This document shows positions 61,890-64,000 of a DNA stretch of 64,000 nucleotides, one piece after another. Position 1 is the first letter of the stretch. Every line of letters begins with the position of its first letter. The stretch covers positions 108,996 through 172,995 of the forward strand of contig CAKSNE010000003.1 of assembly GCA_934476085.1 (NCBI GenBank), written 5' to 3'. A program made the position numbers and the translations under genes. This DNA is from an uncultured Eubacteriales bacterium. GTDB taxonomy: Bacteria > Bacillota > Clostridia > Oscillospirales > Acutalibacteraceae. Under the pieces are notes generated by a model. That model made no database searches. It was given only the letters and a program-made list of their open reading frames with translations, and had not been told where the DNA came from.

Positions 61890-62570
61890 ATGAAAAAAGT
61901 CTTATCAATTATTTTTACTGTTGCAATTTGTTTAACCTTATTCTCTGGTTGCAGTGACACATCGTCAGGCAATGATGCTAAAAAAAGTGCATCAGGAGAA
62001 ACAGGTGAAAAGGTTCAGGTACAATCATTCGAAGATGTTGAATATGAGCCTGGCACAAGAACCGATACCGAATATTCAAACAGTATACTTGGTTTCAAAT
62101 TTGATTGCGGATACGAGTATACAATGACAAGCGATGAAGATCTTGATAAAATGATGGATGCCGGTATTGACATTGCTTATGAAGACAGTGAAGAGGGCAA
62201 AAGAGTAAAAGACTTTGCAGAAATCACAACCGTTTATGAAATGATGGCAATGGATGATATAACTAATGGTAGTGTTTTGATTATGGCTGAAAAGGTTCAA
62301 AGTCAAGAAATTACTGAGGATCAATACATTTCAGTACTTAAAACACAATTGGAAAATACAGATCTTAAATATGATTATAAAGATATTAGTGAAACTGAAT
62401 TGTGTGGCGTAGTTTATACAAATCTAACATATGATGTTACTGCCGATGGTTCTTCTTATAAACAGACAATGCTTATTAAACGAGTTGGCGACAGAATGGT
62501 GGTAATCAGCTTTACCTATTTTGATGAAAGCGATTTTGATGATATGCTTGAGAGCTTTTCAAAAATATAA
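61890..62570 (+). CDS. Putative lipoprotein, function unknown
   Basis: 226 residues with a lipoprotein signal peptide: basic start, hydrophobic core and lipobox LFSGC (Cys21), then a Ser/Asp/Lys-rich linker (22-50). The mature domain (about 55-226) is acidic, alpha/beta, with ILGFKFDCGYEYTMTSDEDL and a final YKQTMLIKRVGDRMVVISFT. No family is recognised. It is a single gene between a palindrome-overlapped promoter and a strong terminator; GGGGG lies upstream of the ATG. Confidence 0.8.
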   Translation: MKKVLSIIFTVAICLTLFSGCSDTSSGNDAKKSASGETGEKVQVQSFEDVEYEPGTRTDTEYSNSILGFKFDCGYEYTMTSDEDLDKMMDAGIDIAYEDSEEGKRVKDFAEITTVYEMMAMDDITNGSVLIMAEKVQSQEITEDQYISVLKTQLENTDLKYDYKDISETELCGVVYTNLTYDVTADGSSYKQTMLIKRVGDRMVVISFTYFDESDFDDMLESFSKI

Positions 62571-62609
62571 ATAGCGATTGTAAAATATAAAACAACAGTA
62601 TAAAAAATT

Positions 62610-62645
62610 AAAGGTTCTAAACTAATTTGGTTTAGAACCTTTTTT
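62610..62645 (+). terminator. Terminator of the lipoprotein gene
   Basis: AGGTTCTAAAC pairs with GTTTAGAACCT across a seven-base loop, followed by six T. Confidence 0.88.
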
Positions 62646-62652
62646 GTGTTTT

Positions 62653-62682
62653 AAAAGGCAGTCATTTTTATGACTGCCTTAA
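62653..62682 (-). terminator. Terminator of the SPFH gene
   Basis: AAGGCAGTCA pairs with TGACTGCCTT across a six-base loop, four-T tail on the minus strand, four bases past the gene's stop. Confidence 0.75.
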
Positions 62683-62686
62683 AAAT

Positions 62687-63655
62687 TTATTTTTCAAATT
62701 TATCGCAACAAGGGTCAACCTGTTTTGGCTGTTTTGGTGCGTTTGCAGGCTTTGTAACATCGCCTAATCCTGTTGTTTCGGCAAAAGTAACGTTTTTAGT
62801 TACTGCCTCAACGGTATCGGTAGGAATGATTATTTTTGAAGCTTTGCCGTCTGCCATTTTTACAAGTGATTCATACTTTTTCCACTCTAAAATTGCTGCG
62901 GTAGGATGAGCCTCAACCAATGCTTTGATACCGTCAGCCTCTGCTTGTTTTGCAAGCATTACTGCTTTAGCTTCGCCCTCGGCTCTCGCAATGCGAGCAT
63001 CACGCTCACCTTCAGCCGCCAAAATCATAGCTTGTTTATCGCCTTCGGCACGAGTGATTGCCGCTTGTTTATGACCTTCAGCTTGTAACAAAGTTTCTCT
63101 TCGGTCACGCTCGGCTTTCATCTGTTTTTCCATCGCGTTTTGAATTTCTTTAGGCGGTAAAATATTTTTAAGTTCAACACGGGTAACTTTAATGCCCCAT
63201 TGGTCAGTGGCTTCGTCGAGTGTTTTTGTCATATCGCCGTTGATTTTATCACGAGATGTCAGCGTGCCGTCAAGTTCAAGTTCGCCGACAATATTACGCA
63301 AGGTTGTTGCCGCTAAATTTTCAAGTGCACTGATAGGATTAACCGCACCGTAAGTATAAAGCTTTGAATCAAAAACTTTAAAATAGATAACAGTATCAAT
63401 TTGCATTGTAACGTTATCTTTTGTAATAACCGGCTGTGGCGGAGAATCAAGCACTTGCTCTTTAAGAGTGATTTTTCTGGCAATTTGCTCAACAAGCGGA
63501 ATTTTTACATGAATACCTGCTTCCCAGGTGGTTTTGTATTTACCGAAAAATTCGATAACATATTGTGTTGCTTGCGGAACAATTTTAATGTTGGCAAGAA
63601 TTAAAATTAAAAAGAATGCTAAAATAACTAGCAAAACGATTGTTAAAGGTTCCAT
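62687..63655 (-). CDS. SPFH/Band 7 (stomatin/QmcA-like) membrane protein
   Basis: 322 residues with one N-terminal membrane helix (about 4-23), an SPFH domain (about 25-185: VPQATQYVIEFFGKYKTTWEAG, TKDNVTMQIDTVIYFKV, WGIKVTRVELKNI), and a long Ala/Glu/Arg coiled coil (about 195-260). A C-terminal tail ending PCCDKFEK follows, whose paired Cys are unusual for the family. Such proteins form large membrane rings and organise microdomains; bacterial members often pair with NfeD, which is not seen here. It is a single gene. Confidence 0.9.
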   Translation of the reverse strand: MEPLTIVLLVILAFFLILILANIKIVPQATQYVIEFFGKYKTTWEAGIHVKIPLVEQIARKITLKEQVLDSPPQPVITKDNVTMQIDTVIYFKVFDSKLYTYGAVNPISALENLAATTLRNIVGELELDGTLTSRDKINGDMTKTLDEATDQWGIKVTRVELKNILPPKEIQNAMEKQMKAERDRRETLLQAEGHKQAAITRAEGDKQAMILAAEGERDARIARAEGEAKAVMLAKQAEADGIKALVEAHPTAAILEWKKYESLVKMADGKASKIIIPTDTVEAVTKNVTFAETTGLGDVTKPANAPKQPKQVDPCCDKFEK

Positions 63656-63722
63656 AATTTTTTATCCTTTCATACTTGATAATTCCATTATATAGCATTT
63701 TTGCTATAAATACAACAAAAAT

Positions 63723-64000
63723 TTAAAATAAACTCAATTGTGTAAAATTTTGTGGAAAGGTGAATAGGTATTTAAAAATTTCATCATTATTGTGCATAAC
63801 GCCGTGGCATTCACACTCTGAATGAAAATGTTTCATTAAATCAGCGTTTCTATCGCTCATAACTTGATAAGCATTTCCGTATTTTCTAATATACTTTTGC
63901 TTTAAATTAGGAAAATGTTTATCTAATGATTTGTAAAAATATTCACGGTCACCATTTCGCAAAGTTGTGCCTATTCCAAAATTAATAATGCCTTTAACAC
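63723..64000 (-). CDS. Radical SAM protein, spore-photolyase (SPL) family (partial)
   Basis: C-terminal 92 or so residues only; the rest lies beyond the right edge. The frame stays open to the edge and reads VKGIINFGIGTTLRNGDREY then FYKSLDKHFPNLKQKYIRKY, ECECHGVMHNNDEIFKYLF. This matches the end of the SPL-family radical SAM proteins. The iron-sulfur Cys motif would be in the missing N-terminal part. Confidence 0.75.
   Translation of the reverse strand, partial: VKGIINFGIGTTLRNGDREYFYKSLDKHFPNLKQKYIRKYGNAYQVMSDRNADLMKHFHSECECHGVMHNNDEIFKYLFTFPQNFTQLSLF

Noticed and set aside
1..64000. tRNA, rRNA, insertion sequence, prophage, toxin-antitoxin or defence island
   Set aside because: No cloverleaf with conserved TTC loop, transposase, integrase, phage or nuclease motif was recognised; strand switches are explained by ordinary operons with terminators.

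Overview
The window is AT-rich, densely coded DNA from an anaerobic, low-GC Firmicute of the class Clostridia. The best fit is a Ruminococcus-like member of the Oscillospiraceae. This is inferred from content: dockerin-bearing secreted proteins and two GH9 glucanases (a cellulosome-type lifestyle), a multisubunit [FeFe]-hydrogenase, sporulation genes (spoIIE, a SpoVB-like flippase, a cwlD-like amidase, a spore-photolyase-like radical SAM protein), and Gram-positive wall and teichoic acid genes. Promoters are sigma-A-like, often with an extended -10 (TGnTATAAT). No rRNA, tRNA, insertion sequence, prophage or CRISPR array was seen. Both edges cut genes: a DegV protein on the left and a radical SAM protein on the right.

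Layout. 1-6.1 kb: degV (partial), murA, a Na/phosphate cotransporter behind direct TTTAACA repeats, and a secreted protein with a lysine-rich Fn3-like tail. 6.2-14.5 kb (minus): a ten-gene hydrogenase operon. It encodes HydC/NuoE-, HndB-, HydB/NuoF- and HydA-type subunits, interleaved with a sensory-type hydrogenase-like protein, two DRTGG proteins, two small HATPase proteins and a PHP phosphoesterase. 14.5-26.4 kb: a predicted small terminated transcript, a GH2 enzyme with a dockerin-bearing beta-helix protein, then two AraC-regulator/secreted-protein pairs whose secreted proteins share an unnamed C-terminal domain. 26.5-30.4 kb (minus): a three-gene operon (beta-sandwich protein, SpoIID-like peptidoglycan-binding protein, SpoVB-like flippase). 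30.5-35.1 kb: a DUF421 protein, an M23 peptidase, and the murI-DUF1934-argS operon.

35.4-39.6 kb: a 1,412-residue surface protein with an internal duplication. 39.9-43.7 kb: spoIIE and three small membrane proteins. 43.8-54.2 kb: a teichoic-acid/cell-surface polymer region. It holds a large protein with two glycerophosphotransferase-like ends around a HAD domain, a membrane protein, prs, a single-domain GlmU-type pyrophosphorylase, tarJ, tarI, a LicD protein and a GT2. 54.5-58.7 kb: a dockerin-GH9 enzyme followed by a GH9 with no signal peptide. 58.8-64 kb: a P-loop kinase-like protein, a small conserved-looking protein, cwlD-radA, a lipoprotein behind a palindrome-overlapped promoter, an SPFH/Band 7 protein, and the partial radical SAM protein.

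The genes suggest a plant-polysaccharide degrader. It would use secreted, dockerin-tethered enzymes plus intracellular GH2/GH9 enzymes, and dispose of fermentation electrons as H2 through an NAD(P)H/ferredoxin-linked hydrogenase whose operon seems to carry its own sensing and signalling module. The observations most worth follow-up are that signalling module, the shared C-terminal domain beside divergent AraC genes, the orphan promoter-terminator unit at about 14.72-14.81 kb, the argS terminator that contains the start of the next gene, and the double-ended teichoic-acid fusion protein.
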